From contig NC_077224.1 in NCBI RefSeq assembly GCF_024763615.1, positions 56,554,712 to 56,618,711 of the forward strand: a stretch of 64,000 bases of DNA. Reading direction: 5' to 3'. This DNA comes from Phlebotomus papatasi. Lineage: Eukaryota > Arthropoda > Insecta > Diptera > Psychodidae. Made by a program: the position numbers and the translations under genes. Shown here one piece after another: positions 1 to 10,782 of this stretch. The notes under the pieces are model-generated. The model searched no databases and had not been told where the DNA came from. It saw only the letters and a program-made list of their open reading frames with translations. The first letter of the stretch is position 1. Every line of letters starts with the position of its first letter.

Positions 1-37
1 TGACACACAAATAATTAACATAATATGACTTAAATAC

Positions 38-3000
38 CTGCAATTGTCTTCCTTTCTTCGTGGAGCACAAGGTGTCCCTTAGTTTCGCAATAACTCGACA
101 GAGTCACTGGAAAGGCTTGATTGGACCAATTCATGTATCTCTGCCTCATATTGATGGCCTCAATGATCAGCTTGGATGCATGCTCGAGATCTTCCAGCGG
201 AACACCACTGGTGTCCTCACCAGAAATTGAGACTCGTTGAAAATTTGTTACTAAATCAGCTGCACTGTCCGTGACAGTTTGGCATGATTCTCTCTTTGTG
301 GTGACCTCCGATGGGACACTATGCTTATCCTCCATGGCCCTGATATAATCAAATTCAGTCACTGTGGGATGTTTCTTTGGCAAAAAAGCTCAACCAGAGG
401 AATCAAATAATTATGGAAAAAATATTAAAATGGCAAACCACCAAAAGTTAAAATAATTTTGTCAAAATCTCTATCTCAATTAATTTTGGGCAAAATTTCA
501 ACTTTCTCCGTTGATTCCTTTGGTTCAACTATAACTCTAACTCACATAACATTAATATGTCGCTGAATTTGCAGCTTCTTTTCAATCTGTTCAATGGGAA
601 ACTGGGGTACTTCGTAAGGGGCTGATATCTCATTGGGCAAATTTCCATGAATGCCATCCTGCTTGTTTGTATGACCGGCACCAATTGGCAAATTCGATGA
701 ATCACTGCTCCCTGTTGAGATATCACGAAACAGTTCAAAAAATTACTCAGCACAATACTTGTTTAATTTTCGTCTAAAGCATGGACAAAGGAAATTCGCA
801 GACTGCTTGAGATTTACAAAATTTCGAGGTACTCTAGAGTTGTAGACATCTCTTTGGTTATCCATAACTTTATGAGGTTCGTACACTGAGAAAAAACGGG
901 GGTGCGATTAACTTTTTTTCCTCATAACTTTAACACTTTTTAGGTGTAAAAATATATCAACATTTTTTAATGTTAAGTTTACACCTTTTTAAGGGTAGAA
1001 ATAACATGAAAAAGGGTAACTTTAACCCCTAATACACCTAAAAATCATCATATTTACACCGATTTCGGATCAATACTGCAGGGTAAAATTAACATTTCCG
1101 GAATGTTACTTTAACCTTTTCGGATTTCTCTCAGTGTACGAACCTTCAAGTTGTCTCTCGAAAACTCGGTACTAAATTCCAGATCAGCCAAAATTGTTAT
1201 CTTTTTTCTATAACGATATTATTCAAATACCAAAAAAAATCTGCCAGCCTTCTTGTAATGCATATTATTTAACTTGAAGGGAAGTAGAAAAATCAACATA
1301 GTTAAGTCCCGGTTTTAATTGCTACTTGTATTTATAAAAGAGATAAAAGCATTTTCCGCAAATATTAATTATTATAGGGATTATAGGTATTCATCCGAAG
1401 ATTAAATTTCATTGCCCATTTCTAATTAAAATAAATAATTAAAAAATAAGTAAATGAATGAAATTAATAAATTTATGCTTTGACCAAGATTTGATATTAA
1501 GTTATTGAAATGATAGTCCGTTATGGCTTTTATCCAGTATGAGACATTTCTGTCATTTTGACAATTATATTTGAAATGATTTAATTGAAAATGGATGACA
1601 AAGACAGTTATGCTGTTCAATGGTAAAACTTTTGTATTTATGGGAAAAAATACACACGGAGCACCATGAAATACATTAAAAAAATCCCCTATTAGCAGCG
1701 TCTTATAATCGATTTCAATAGTATATAGAGGAACTGTGCCAAATTTCGGACAGTTTGCTATATCGGACACATCTTTTTTCTCAAAATCCCATAAATTTCT
1801 AGTTTTTGATTCATTTCTAGAGGTTAAGCAATACTAAAGAGACAAAAGAGAACAGAGGATCGCCTTTAAGTGATACGTTGCAGAAAAATACTTAAGAGAA
1901 TTTCAGAACGACAAGCGACATCGAGAAGCTTTGTGTCCGATATTGCACACAAAGCATTAACTCTCCTTTTTTCCAAATAAAACTCCTTTCATGCACAACA
2001 GGTATGACATAACGCGCAGTTTTCTTAGGGAAAATGACATTAAATTTATATTGCTGAGTTTCTTTTACGAAAAATTGAGATTTGTGTAACTAGAAGACAA
2101 AAGCTGACTTGTGAGGTTTTGTAACTAGAAGTTCTTAAAATTCTCACAATAAAAACAAAATTCATGAATTATCGGCCTAATTGTACGTACGATTTCATTC
2201 CTAAATCTCATAAATTGAGAATATGAGTAAGGGAAAGTACTCTCCCTTCGAACGTTCATCCCTTCGAATAATGTGAATTTTCTTTTAATTTTCCTATTAG
2301 AGACTTACACATTTCTATTAGTTGATTTATCATCAATTGTTAATAACTTAGGGTAAATCTCGTACGAAAAGCGAAAGAAATTCACATTATTCTAAGACAT
2401 GAACGTTCAAAGGGAGAGCACTTTCCCCTATAACTAGCCCCGATTGACGATTCCCAGTATATAAACACAATCAATTGAAATAAAAGTTCAAAAAATTCTC
2501 ACGAAGTGGATTTTTAAGTTTTTATTACACAAAATTAATTTCTTTCTTGAGGAGAAACTTCGTTATGTGCGCTTTTGGCATACCAAAATTGACAATTTGT
2601 TCGAAAGTTTAACAAAGTGTTACTTAAACATCCTTAAATCTGGATGTATCTCCATCGATAAACCAAATATAAAGCATCAAATCTTTAATTTCAACGACTA
2701 CTTCGCTATATGTTTCCAATTTTTTCGGCTTAACCGCAAGCCGATCCTTATGCCAGCTTCATTCTGGAGGTTTAGCCTAGTTCTCAAGTCACAAAAATCT
2801 AAAGAAAAAGCAATTTTACGAAATGTAGGGGGAAGTTGTAGGTTTAACTGGAACTGAGCCATATCATAATGTATTTTACTTTCTCAATGTGTATGTTCAG
2901 CTAAATTATATCACGATAAGGCTCAATTTTAGGTGAAAAATCCCAATTTCAAAGGTGCCTCACTTTCAAAGGTGCCCCACTCCCCCTAAGGATTTTTTCC

Positions 3001-6000
3001 CCTAATATCCAATCCTAAACAAATATTTGCTTTAAAAAAAATCCTGACTGGAAAAGAAATTATACACTGAGAAAAAAAGAGGGTTCGATTAACATTTTCT
3101 CCTCAGAAATTTAACACTTTTTAGGTGTAAAAATATATCAACATTTTTTAATGTTAATTTTACACCTTATTAAGGATAAAATTAACATGAAAAGGGTACC
3201 TTTAACCCCTAATACACCTAAAAAGGGTAATATTTACACCTATTTTGGATCAATACTGCAGGGTAAAATTAACTCTCTGTGCATAAACACAAAAAGTTCT
3301 TGAGATTACGTACCATGGCGAACAGAAGTCTGTTCAATCACTTTCATGGTAAAATTAACATTTACGGAATGTTATTTTAACTTTTTCGGATTTCTCTCAG
3401 TGGAGGAATAATTAAGCAGCATGACTAAACCTTAGGTGTGATGATCGCATTATAGACTAAGGTCTTAGGTCTAGGTCTAGATCTATAACACTTAGGTCTT
3501 AAGCCGAGAGACGGCTTAGTGGAAAATGATTGAAATGTGGTTTGTCCATTATTTCGAATAAAATGACGCTAAACCGTCTCTCAACTAATCCTCAAGTCTG
3601 TCAAGGCCCAAGTCTCAAATTCAAATGCAACCATAACTCCCAGCTTAAGACGAGAAACGGCTTAGTTAGTGGGAAACTAATGGAAATTTAGTCTAATCAT
3701 CATTTTGAATATAACTACGTTAAGCCGTCTCTCGACTTAAGTCGTATGTGTGTCCAGCACTTAAGGCTTTTAGTTTGAGGATTAGCTGAGTGACGGCTTA
3801 GTATAATTGTAATCGAAATAATGATTAAACAATTAAGCTACACTATGTAGAGAGTATGGCCCATTCGACAATTGTTAACCCAGTCGACGGCCAAACCCAC
3901 CAATCCCAATCCTTCATTCCTATGACACACCCAACCCATCATCCCTAGGCGAGTGCTGAAGGTACTGGGGCTTTTGATCACGTTAGCTGTCCCTGCACTT
4001 CAGTGAGTGAGCATCAGTCGCTGTGGACGGTTCACTCCGAGGAAGTTGAAAGATGGTTGGCACCTTCAGTTTCCCATTTTCCCTTAATAAGTTATATTAC
4101 TTATTCAGTGAGCCCCATAAGGGCTTACAATTATCATTAATTTTCCACTAAATCGTCTCTCGGCTTAAGCCGTATGTCAATCAAAACCGTAACGCCAGTA
4201 TAAAGAAATAATATACAAACGGCAAGAAAATAGACACTACATGAAAATTAAAAAAAAAAAGTTAATTGTATACATTACTCTCTCTTTAGAGTTCGAGCAA
4301 TAAAATACTCTCTATAAATAAATCTCTCTTAAGAGAGAACCCAAGTACTAAATGTGTGGCTGAGAAATGTTTGATCGAATTTCTAGTAGATTTTCTTCAC
4401 AACTCTCTTATAATAGTTTTTATTATGTAATTTTCTTTAGGTTATACCTTCGAAAAAGTCTGGTTTTAAGATTCCAGGACTAATTGGACGCACATATTCT
4501 GGATCATGTGAATCCAAGCTATTAAGAACACCTCGAACACTCATATTTCTTTTTACTACACTCGCGTCACTTTAGTAGATTCAACGCAGTAGATTTGTTC
4601 TGCGTGGAAAAAAATTATTAATTTGCACCACTATAAATAACACTTCTTCTCAAATCCAACGTTCACTGCTCAATGGTGTGGAGAAAATAAATTTTTCCTC
4701 TAATAAAATGACTCAAAAACTGGGTGAGGAAAAATCCTCAATTTCGCTTGCGATAAGATAGACGAGGTACACCGATTGACTGTTTCTCAGTGAATACACC
4801 TTTAAGATATCTCTGATGCCGATGGTATACGGATTAGAACTAAAATGATAATTGGCGAAGCAACAGAGAGTTGTGTGCATGTTGGGAGAGACTTTACGAA
4901 CACGTTGATGGCATTTTTACAGAAGACACCGCATTTTATTATTTGTTTTCTCTGTGTGAATTGCTTCTTTTTTTGCCCCATCCAACCTAAAAATACCCAA
5001 AGTCGCGAGTAACACAGGTTTAAAAATATAAAACTTTTGCGGCATTATCTCTCGTGCGACCCCCCTGTTCTTTCAATTTAATTCTGAATGAACAACAAAG
5101 TCACAACAAAACATATTAAACTTTTTTTTCCTACTCTCTCACTCATCCTTCACGTCCCTCGCCAAAAGCCATTAACCAAGAAAGCGTGTGTTTTGTTTAT
5201 CAAGGAAAATTCCCTTAGAGTTGTTGACACCTTGAGGAAGTGCACTTTCAGCAAACAACCCATGGAACACTATGCAATGTTGTTGGATTTAGTGAAATAT
5301 AGAAGAATACCTATAGAAAGTTCATCTAATTTTAATCCCAGAGAAATGGAAGCGAATGTGTTGACAAGTCATTAAATGTTAAATATAGGAAAATTCCTAC
5401 AAATTTTGCTGATTGTGGAAATTAATTATAGTCTTTCTTTCTCACAAGTTAACAACGCAAAAATAGAGAGTTTTTGTGGGAAAATTTTCGGAAATAATTC
5501 TGAGATCCAAGACCTCTGATTCATGTCTATTGCGAGCGAGAGTTTAACTCTTGAATATCAGTGTGTCTTCAAAACAAATATTTCACAATGTTGTCACTTG
5601 TATCATAGAATTTAGCAATGACAGAATTGTAAATAATTTGTTGATAAATAAGTTAAATAGATAACAAACGCCAGAAAACAAAACAGGTAATCAAAATAGT
5701 GTGGCGCATCCAAAGATTAAATTCTATACATCTGATAAATTTAACTTATAACTAATGCCACTCAAAGTTATGACATTACAGTGTACTCTCGCTCAATCGG
5801 CTCTTTTTCAATCGGACGAGAAATTTTGTTGACAATTTTCACGTTTAATTATAAAGCTAATTTGCTCAAATTCGCTGTAGTTCTTCCTATTTTATCGTGA
5901 TTATTTATAATTGAGCGCTTTTTGTGGAAGTTACAAAAGCTCTGACCCCCAAATCTATCGATAAACCGGATGACATTTTGCCCCAAATGACCAATTGAGA

Positions 6001-9000
6001 GAGAGTCTACTGTACATTGTAAATTATAAGAAAGTAAAGACATGTTGTAATTTTATATATTAAATGACCTCAAATTCCGATAGAAAAATGCTTATACGAT
6101 GTTCTTCGTAGCCAGTTTGCTATGAAGAGATTTACGACATTTAATAAAACTTTATACTATATATAACTTTCAATTTCTTCTTCCATTGCACATGAAAAAA
6201 TAAACGATCGCTAAATTTATACATTGCAACTCTAGTAGGGTAAAGTGGTACAAGTTGGACAGTGGTACAAGTTGGACAATGGTACAATTTGGACAGGGCT
6301 TTTCGTCTTGATAAATTTAGTACTTCATTTTTATTTGTATATTTTTAATGCTTTAGTTTTATAATTTGGTTTCTTGTGCTTAGAAACAAATTTTGTACTG
6401 TATTTATCAAGAAAAAAGCCATGTCCAACTTGTACCGGCGAATTGTCCAACTTGTAACACAAATTCCAAATTATACACTTTACCCTAGTGTGTGAAAACC
6501 TGGAATGACCAAACTCCAATAGTGGCAATGGCTGTCTTTCTTTTACACTAAGAACTCCTGGACTACAATTGATTTCAATAGTGTCAATTATTATTAATCC
6601 AGTGGTATAAATGGGGCTGGAAATAATAAGTTGACTTGACACTATTGGAGTTGCACTGTAATTCCCTAATGGCACATTCAGGCCTTAAATTTAGATAGAG
6701 TATGGTTTAAGCGTTAAAGGCTTCGCACACACTCTGACTTTGATTGAACACTTCATATTTTAACTACTCGAACTCCACGAGAGAGCAGTTTCCACAATCC
6801 ATTCTTTTTTTGAACCTCTCACTATCCTGTCTTCCACGATAAGAGATATTAACTTTCGGTCTTTGGTGACCCCCCCCCCGTCCCAAAAGTCAACTTTCTC
6901 CAGCAAACCAACCGCAACTAACTTACCTAAATTAACTCTACCTCTTCTAATCCCTCCAAAAACATGACTATTTGACTTATCTCAAAATTGGTCCGGGCGA
7001 TTTCGTTCATTTTTAGATATGTTTTGGAGGTAATCCAGCTGAACATTTCGTTCTTGGACACCTTTCGTCGGTTAAACTTTGGAATTGAATTTATTGTTAT
7101 CTCTTAAACTGGTCTACAATTTAACAAAGTATTTGAGGTACTCCCGAGAAGAGAGAGGCCATTGTTCTACATCTTTCTTAATCGCCATCTCGAAGTATTC
7201 AAGGCCAAAACCAAATTTCTACCCGAATTGGTCTAATAATTAAGTAAAATAAATAATATGGTATTGAATTTTAAGTATCTTCTTTTTATACAATTTTTGA
7301 CTTCAAGATCGTTTTACGATGATTTTTAAACAAATTTGAATCGACATTAATCTTATATGCACCCAAAAAATATTCCGAAAAAGAATTTTTCTTTCGTTTC
7401 CATACATATTTGTTAAGTTTTGTATTGTATTTCTCTTTCACTAGGGAGAAGTGGGGCACCTTTGAAAGTGGGGCACTTTCAAAGGTGCCATATTATAAAT
7501 TATATTATGATATGGCACAGTTCCACTTAAACATAGGTGTAAACTCCCGATTTCAAAGGTGTCCTACTTTCAAAAATGCCCCACTTCCCCCTACATTTTG
7601 TTTGTAATTCTAAGTCACTGCGTTATTAAAGTTCGAAACCTTCGAAACGTTTCTAAATAAAATAAAACATATAGTCTGACTTCCTTTTTTAGTTAAGACA
7701 CACTACTAGAAGTTGTAACCAGTTGGAAGAAAAAAATTATCTCAGAAATGAACCACAACGGGAAATTTCTCAAGACCCACGGGTGCATAGTACAGTGAGG
7801 TTTTTTTTTTAAATTTTGAATAAACGTGTAGGGGAATTCAGCAATTTTTGTGGTATTTACAGCTAGAGTTCGATTATACAATAGTAACTATCTTGTATGG
7901 TAAAAGAAACTTTATTTGCACAGAATTATGTTTGAAGATAATTCAAATTCAATTCCGAATTTTCACAGTAAATTTTCGCACAAGGTGAGGAAAATTTATG
8001 AAGTAAGCTTTCAAAGTATTACTCAATAGTTATGAGAGAAATTACAATTAATATTGAGCCTTGCAAAAAAAGATTCACTTTGGCACTTGAAATATTTCGA
8101 AATTCATACATGAAGAACTTTGGGTCACCAAAAAATGTTTTTTCTTTGGTTTTCGAAACCGATCATCGAATTTTTAAACTCCAGGGTAGGGATTCTCTGA
8201 CTATTGTGAATGATTTACTAGAAAAATGATAAATTCACTACGTTGGTAAAAACAGAACCAGATAATGTTTATTTATCCGAAAAAATGCTAGAAATGCTCT
8301 AAAAATGCGTCGAAAATCAATTATTTGTTTTTAATAAAATCTCATTAACCCTTTAAGGACGATTGGAACACCGGTGTCCCATAAAGAAAATAATTTGTCC
8401 TTAATACCTAGGGGGAAGTGGGGCACTTTTGAAAGTGGGGCACTTTTGAAATTAGGATTTTTCACCTATTTTTAAATAAAATTGAGCCTCATCGTGATAT
8501 AATTTAGCTGCATAAACAGATTGAGAAGCTAAATTAAATTATGATATGGCTCAGTTCGACTTAAACATAGGAGAAAAATCACACTTTCAAAAGTGCCCCA
8601 CTTTCAAAGGTGCCCCATTTCCCCCTAAAGTTATTTTTTTCTTATGTTTGTATGTAATTTCAAAGTAAAAGGTTAAAGGAAACTAGGATATTTTTTGCAA
8701 GTCTCGAGCTATTTGATATACAGGGGAAACTGGGGTATCACCAAACACGGAGTACCACCAAGCACTAATTTTTATTTCGAAACTACTTGGTCTATCTCGA
8801 CCATTCCTTCAGTGGACAAGCATCTCTTTAGTGCCTATAAATTCCTATAGGTCTTATCCTCTGAAGTCGAATATCCGATTAAAAAATCGCAGTGTTTGGT
8901 GGTAACCCGTGTTTGGTGGTGCCCCAGTTTCCCCTAGTAAATTTTTAAGCTCAAAAATGACGAATTGTTAAATTCTCATAATGAAAATTAATTTTAATTT

Positions 9001-10412
9001 TTTTATGCTTATAATTTTTTTATGCAAAACCGTTTTGGAAAAAGAAACTGCAATACTCAAACATAATATTTTTTATTAAAGTAAAAATTATCATTCATTG
9101 GTATTTTCAGAAAATTTACTTAAATTTTAGAGCTATTTTTGTTCATATCGTACATAGAAGCAAAAAATACACTGAATCAGACTCTGTTGGATTTTCTAAG
9201 GTTAGATGTAAGACCTTTTACTGATTTTGTTTACCGGTTTCATTTTTATTGCTGATTTTCGGTCCGCGAAAACTGTCCCGTCGTTAAAGGGTTAACTGAT
9301 CAATTCAATCTACAAATGAAGCAATCACTTACAAAATTCCTACTCAGGTGTGAATGATGCAACTTTTGATTATTAGCCAAGACACATTTAGGAGTATTAT
9401 AACAAACAATTAAAATTTTATTCTAGAAACAAACCTCTGGTATTTTCGAAGGCCATAGGTTTTTTTTTAAATACCTTTTTTAGAAGAAGGTTTGAAAGAA
9501 CCACAGGAATAATCAAGATTATAATTTTCATTTCGTTATAGTATTTTGTTGCATTAAATGCACATTTTTTTAATCTCAGATCAACGTTAGACACTTCCGC
9601 AAGAATTAAGCCAATTATGATACAATACATAACAAAAATTTATCTGAAATTCCTGACCTTGTCCTGCCCCATATTATTCATAGTGCACTAGGAAACAATA
9701 AAAACCATTCTCTGGCTCCACAACAAAAATACCAAATGTGTTGGAGCTACTTGAGTGATAAGAGGGATTATCAAATAAGTCCTCTAGGGCAATTTTCTCA
9801 TATTGCTAGGCCCGATTGAACTGCTATAGTCAATGGAGTGAATGCCTGGGTGGCTTTTGGGGGGCAAATAGGGCAACTGAGTGGGGTGAAAGAGGTTCTT
9901 TAATTATAGATTGAAAATTGTGAGTTATTATAAACCTTTTTGACTCGCCATTTGCGACTGATCTTTTGCGCCAGGTATTTTGGCTGTGCATTCCCGAATA
10001 AATGAGAAAATTGCGTGTTGGCAATGTTGAACACACAAAATTTTGTCACACTTTGTGAACTTTATGGGCTACTCGTCCGGAGAATTTATTAATTATTGCT
10101 ATTTGTATTTTTTCCACATCGACTGCCCAACACAATGGACACCAAAAATTTATGCAAAAAACAACTTTTCTTGGCACTGAGTCTTTGTCTAAGGGTGATT
10201 TTGTGGATTTTTTCTGCCAATCCTTATTGAATTTTCCAGTCATAGCTGGAGGGCTAGGGTACATCTGACCAAGAACTTGGGTTTGGGGGTGCTAAATGGG
10301 GGTTAAAGGTGCAAATTGTGGGGTTTTTCTCACCAATCTTTGTTGCATAGAGCGGATCGACTTCCATATCGTAGTCAAATGCAAATCTCTTGGCCTGATA
10401 ATCATCTTCCAT
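38..10412 (-). CDS. AMPD: AMP deaminase, N-terminal exons (3' part outside the window)
   Basis: AMP deaminase converts AMP to IMP plus ammonia in the cytosol (purine nucleotide cycle). Three coding exons are visible: 10334-10412 (26 codons plus 1 base, starting MEDDYQAKRF), about 551-711, and 38-374. Exon 1 joins exon 2 in phase (ATKIG then SSDSSNLP). Exon 2 carries EVPQFPIEQIEKKLQIQ, and exon 3 carries FQRVSISGEDTSGVPLEDLE, both of which I recognise from the regulatory N-terminal region of AMPD proteins. Exon 3 ends at a GCAG/GTATTT donor at 37/38 and the catalytic barrel must lie to the left. The exon 2 donor is ambiguous: the strongest-looking site (GTGAGT, after base 546) does not keep frame with the visible acceptors, while a weaker GTTATG after 551 does, with the acceptor at 374. 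Intron 1 is about 9.6 kb. Family call fairly sure; the exon 2/3 joint is not. Confidence 0.8.
884..1136 (+). mobile_element. MITE, CACTGAGA family, copy 1
   Basis: Inverted tips CACTGAGAAAAAA and TTTCTCTCAGTG with TA on both sides (882-883, 1137-1138). The interior has several inner inverted words (AGGTGTAAAAATAT, ACATTTTTTAATGTTA, GTTAAAGTTACC in reverse). There is no coding capacity, so it must be moved in trans. Confidence 0.85.
1731..1965. repeat. Relic of the GTGCCAAATT subfamily of TA-flanked elements
   Basis: GGAACTGTGCCAAATTTCGGACAG with ATATCGGACAC faces GTGTCCGATATTGCACAC. It resembles the intact element at 30003-30434, but the tips are eroded. Confidence 0.45.
2229..2430. mobile_element. 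TA-GGGG element, subfamily ACTCTCCCTTCGAACG
   Basis: Tip TAAGGGAAAGTACTCTCCC faces GGGAGAGCACTTTCCCCTA. Inner arms TTCGAACGTTCAT, AATGTGAAT and their complements continue the inverted repeat for about 60 bases each side. Confidence 0.8.
2826..2988. mobile_element. TA-GGGG element, subfamily CTTTCAAAGGTGCC
   Basis: Left tip TAGGGGGAAGTTGTAGG, right tip GGTGCCCCACTCCCCCTA. The interior word ATATCATAATGTA is shared with the elements at 7442, 8409 and 51737. Confidence 0.75.
3065..3402 (+). mobile_element. MITE, CACTGAGA family, copy 2 with internal insertion
   Basis: The same tips as the copy at 884-1136. About 75 bases (3274-3348, TCTCTGTGCATAAACACAAA...CACTTTCATGG) interrupt the right arm between two copies of TAAAATTAAC, as expected for an insertion that duplicated its target or a slippage event. 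Confidence 0.85.
3490..4172. repeat. Cluster of CTTAAGCCGAGAGACGG inverted-repeat elements
   Basis: Three elements stand side by side (3490-3600, 3648-3745, 3775-4172). Each starts near AAGCCGAGAGACGGCTTAGT and ends near AAGCCGTCTCTCGACTTAAG or its variants. The third carries a G+C-richer insert (about 3840-4130) with no frame. The short middle parts share GATTGAAATGTGGTTTG-type sequence. Confidence 0.75.
4173..6235. other. AMPD intron 1 stretch without recognised gene
   Basis: AT-rich. A 95-codon plus-strand frame at 5088-5375 is the longest open frame; it has no start context, splice sites or family resemblance that I can support. Confidence 0.4.
6236..6487. mobile_element. TA-GGGG element, subfamily ACAAGTTGGACA
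   Basis: Left TAGGGTAAAGTGGTACAAG, right TACACTTTACCCTA. Within it, TACAAGTTGGACA occurs three times and its complement twice near the other end. Confidence 0.8.
6765..7260. repeat. Relative of the 410-bp repeat in AMPD intron 1
   Basis: GGTCTTTGGTGACCCCCCCC, TATGTTTTGGAGGTAATCCAG and GAACATTTCGTTCTTGGACACC follow the unit order seen in TMC intron 3. Confidence 0.5.
7442..7593. mobile_element. TA-GGGG element, subfamily CTTTCAAAGGTGCC
   Basis: Left TAGGGAGAAGTGGGGCACC, right TGCCCCACTTCCCCCTA. Both arms repeat the word TTTGAAAGTGGGGCA or its complement. Confidence 0.85.
8409..8627. mobile_element. TA-GGGG element, subfamily CTTTCAAAGGTGCC, nested
   Basis: Left TAGGGGGAAGTGGGGCAC, right GTGCCCCATTTCCCCCTA; interior TATGATATGGCTCAGTT as in the 7442 copy. 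It sits inside the TTAA-flanked element. Confidence 0.85.
8719..8936. mobile_element. TA-GGGG element, subfamily CACCAAACACGG, nested
   Basis: Left GGGGAAACTGGGGTATCACC, right GGTGCCCCAGTTTCCCCTA. The interior matches the element at 62096-62304 in reverse (CCTCTGAAGTC). Confidence 0.85.
9296..10333. other. AMPD intron 1 stretch next to exon 1
   Basis: No gene. The last 500 bases are less AT-rich (GGGGTGAAAGAGG, GCCCAACACAATGG), which fits regulatory sequence near the promoter, but I see no defined site. Confidence 0.35.
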
Positions 10413-10782
10413 ATTTATTGCAATACTCCAATCACTTAACTATCTCAAAGTGCACGTGTTGAGGAATCAATTGAACCCACTGGTCACTCAATAAAACACA
10501 CTCTAATCAGCAAATTTTGATTAAATATCAAACCACTTCAGTTCAAATGCGCTACAAAAATTGAACTGACTAAACTGGAGTTGGAGAATTGGAGAAAGTG
10601 GAGGGGAGAACTTGTACCGTACCGTCAGTGCGAACAGCGCCAACTGTGACGGGTATCGGAATTCAACTGTCAAATCGCAGTCAGCTGTGCGCGAGTGAAA
10701 AAAACAAAACCCATTCGCTTTTTCCAGTGAAAATTTTGTGATAAAAATACGATAAAAAAGGTGTTTCTACCGATCCAAAAAG
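10413..10782. promoter_or_regulatory. Divergent promoter region between AMPD and TMC genes
   Basis: Only 370 bp separate the two start codons, which point away from each other, so both 5' UTRs and both core promoters must fit here unless there are upstream non-coding exons. The stretch 10610-10690 is clearly richer in G and C than its surroundings and holds the motif GCGAACAGCGCCAACTG. I see no clear TATA box. Start sites cannot be placed from sequence alone. Confidence 0.5.

Larger units (their letters stand above)
8345..9295. mobile_element. TTAA-flanked element, CCCTTTAAGGACG family, with two nested elements
   Basis: TTAACCCTTTAAGGACG at the left and CGTCGTTAAAGGGTTAA at the right, next to ACCGGTGTCCCAT. 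TTAA flanks are typical of piggyBac-type elements; the family assignment is inferred. The elements at 8409-8627 and 8721-8936 lie inside it. No transposase is visible. Confidence 0.75.

Noticed and set aside
5088..5375. 95-codon plus-strand frame in AMPD intron 1
   Set aside because: No homology recalled, no splice context, and composition like the surrounding spacer.
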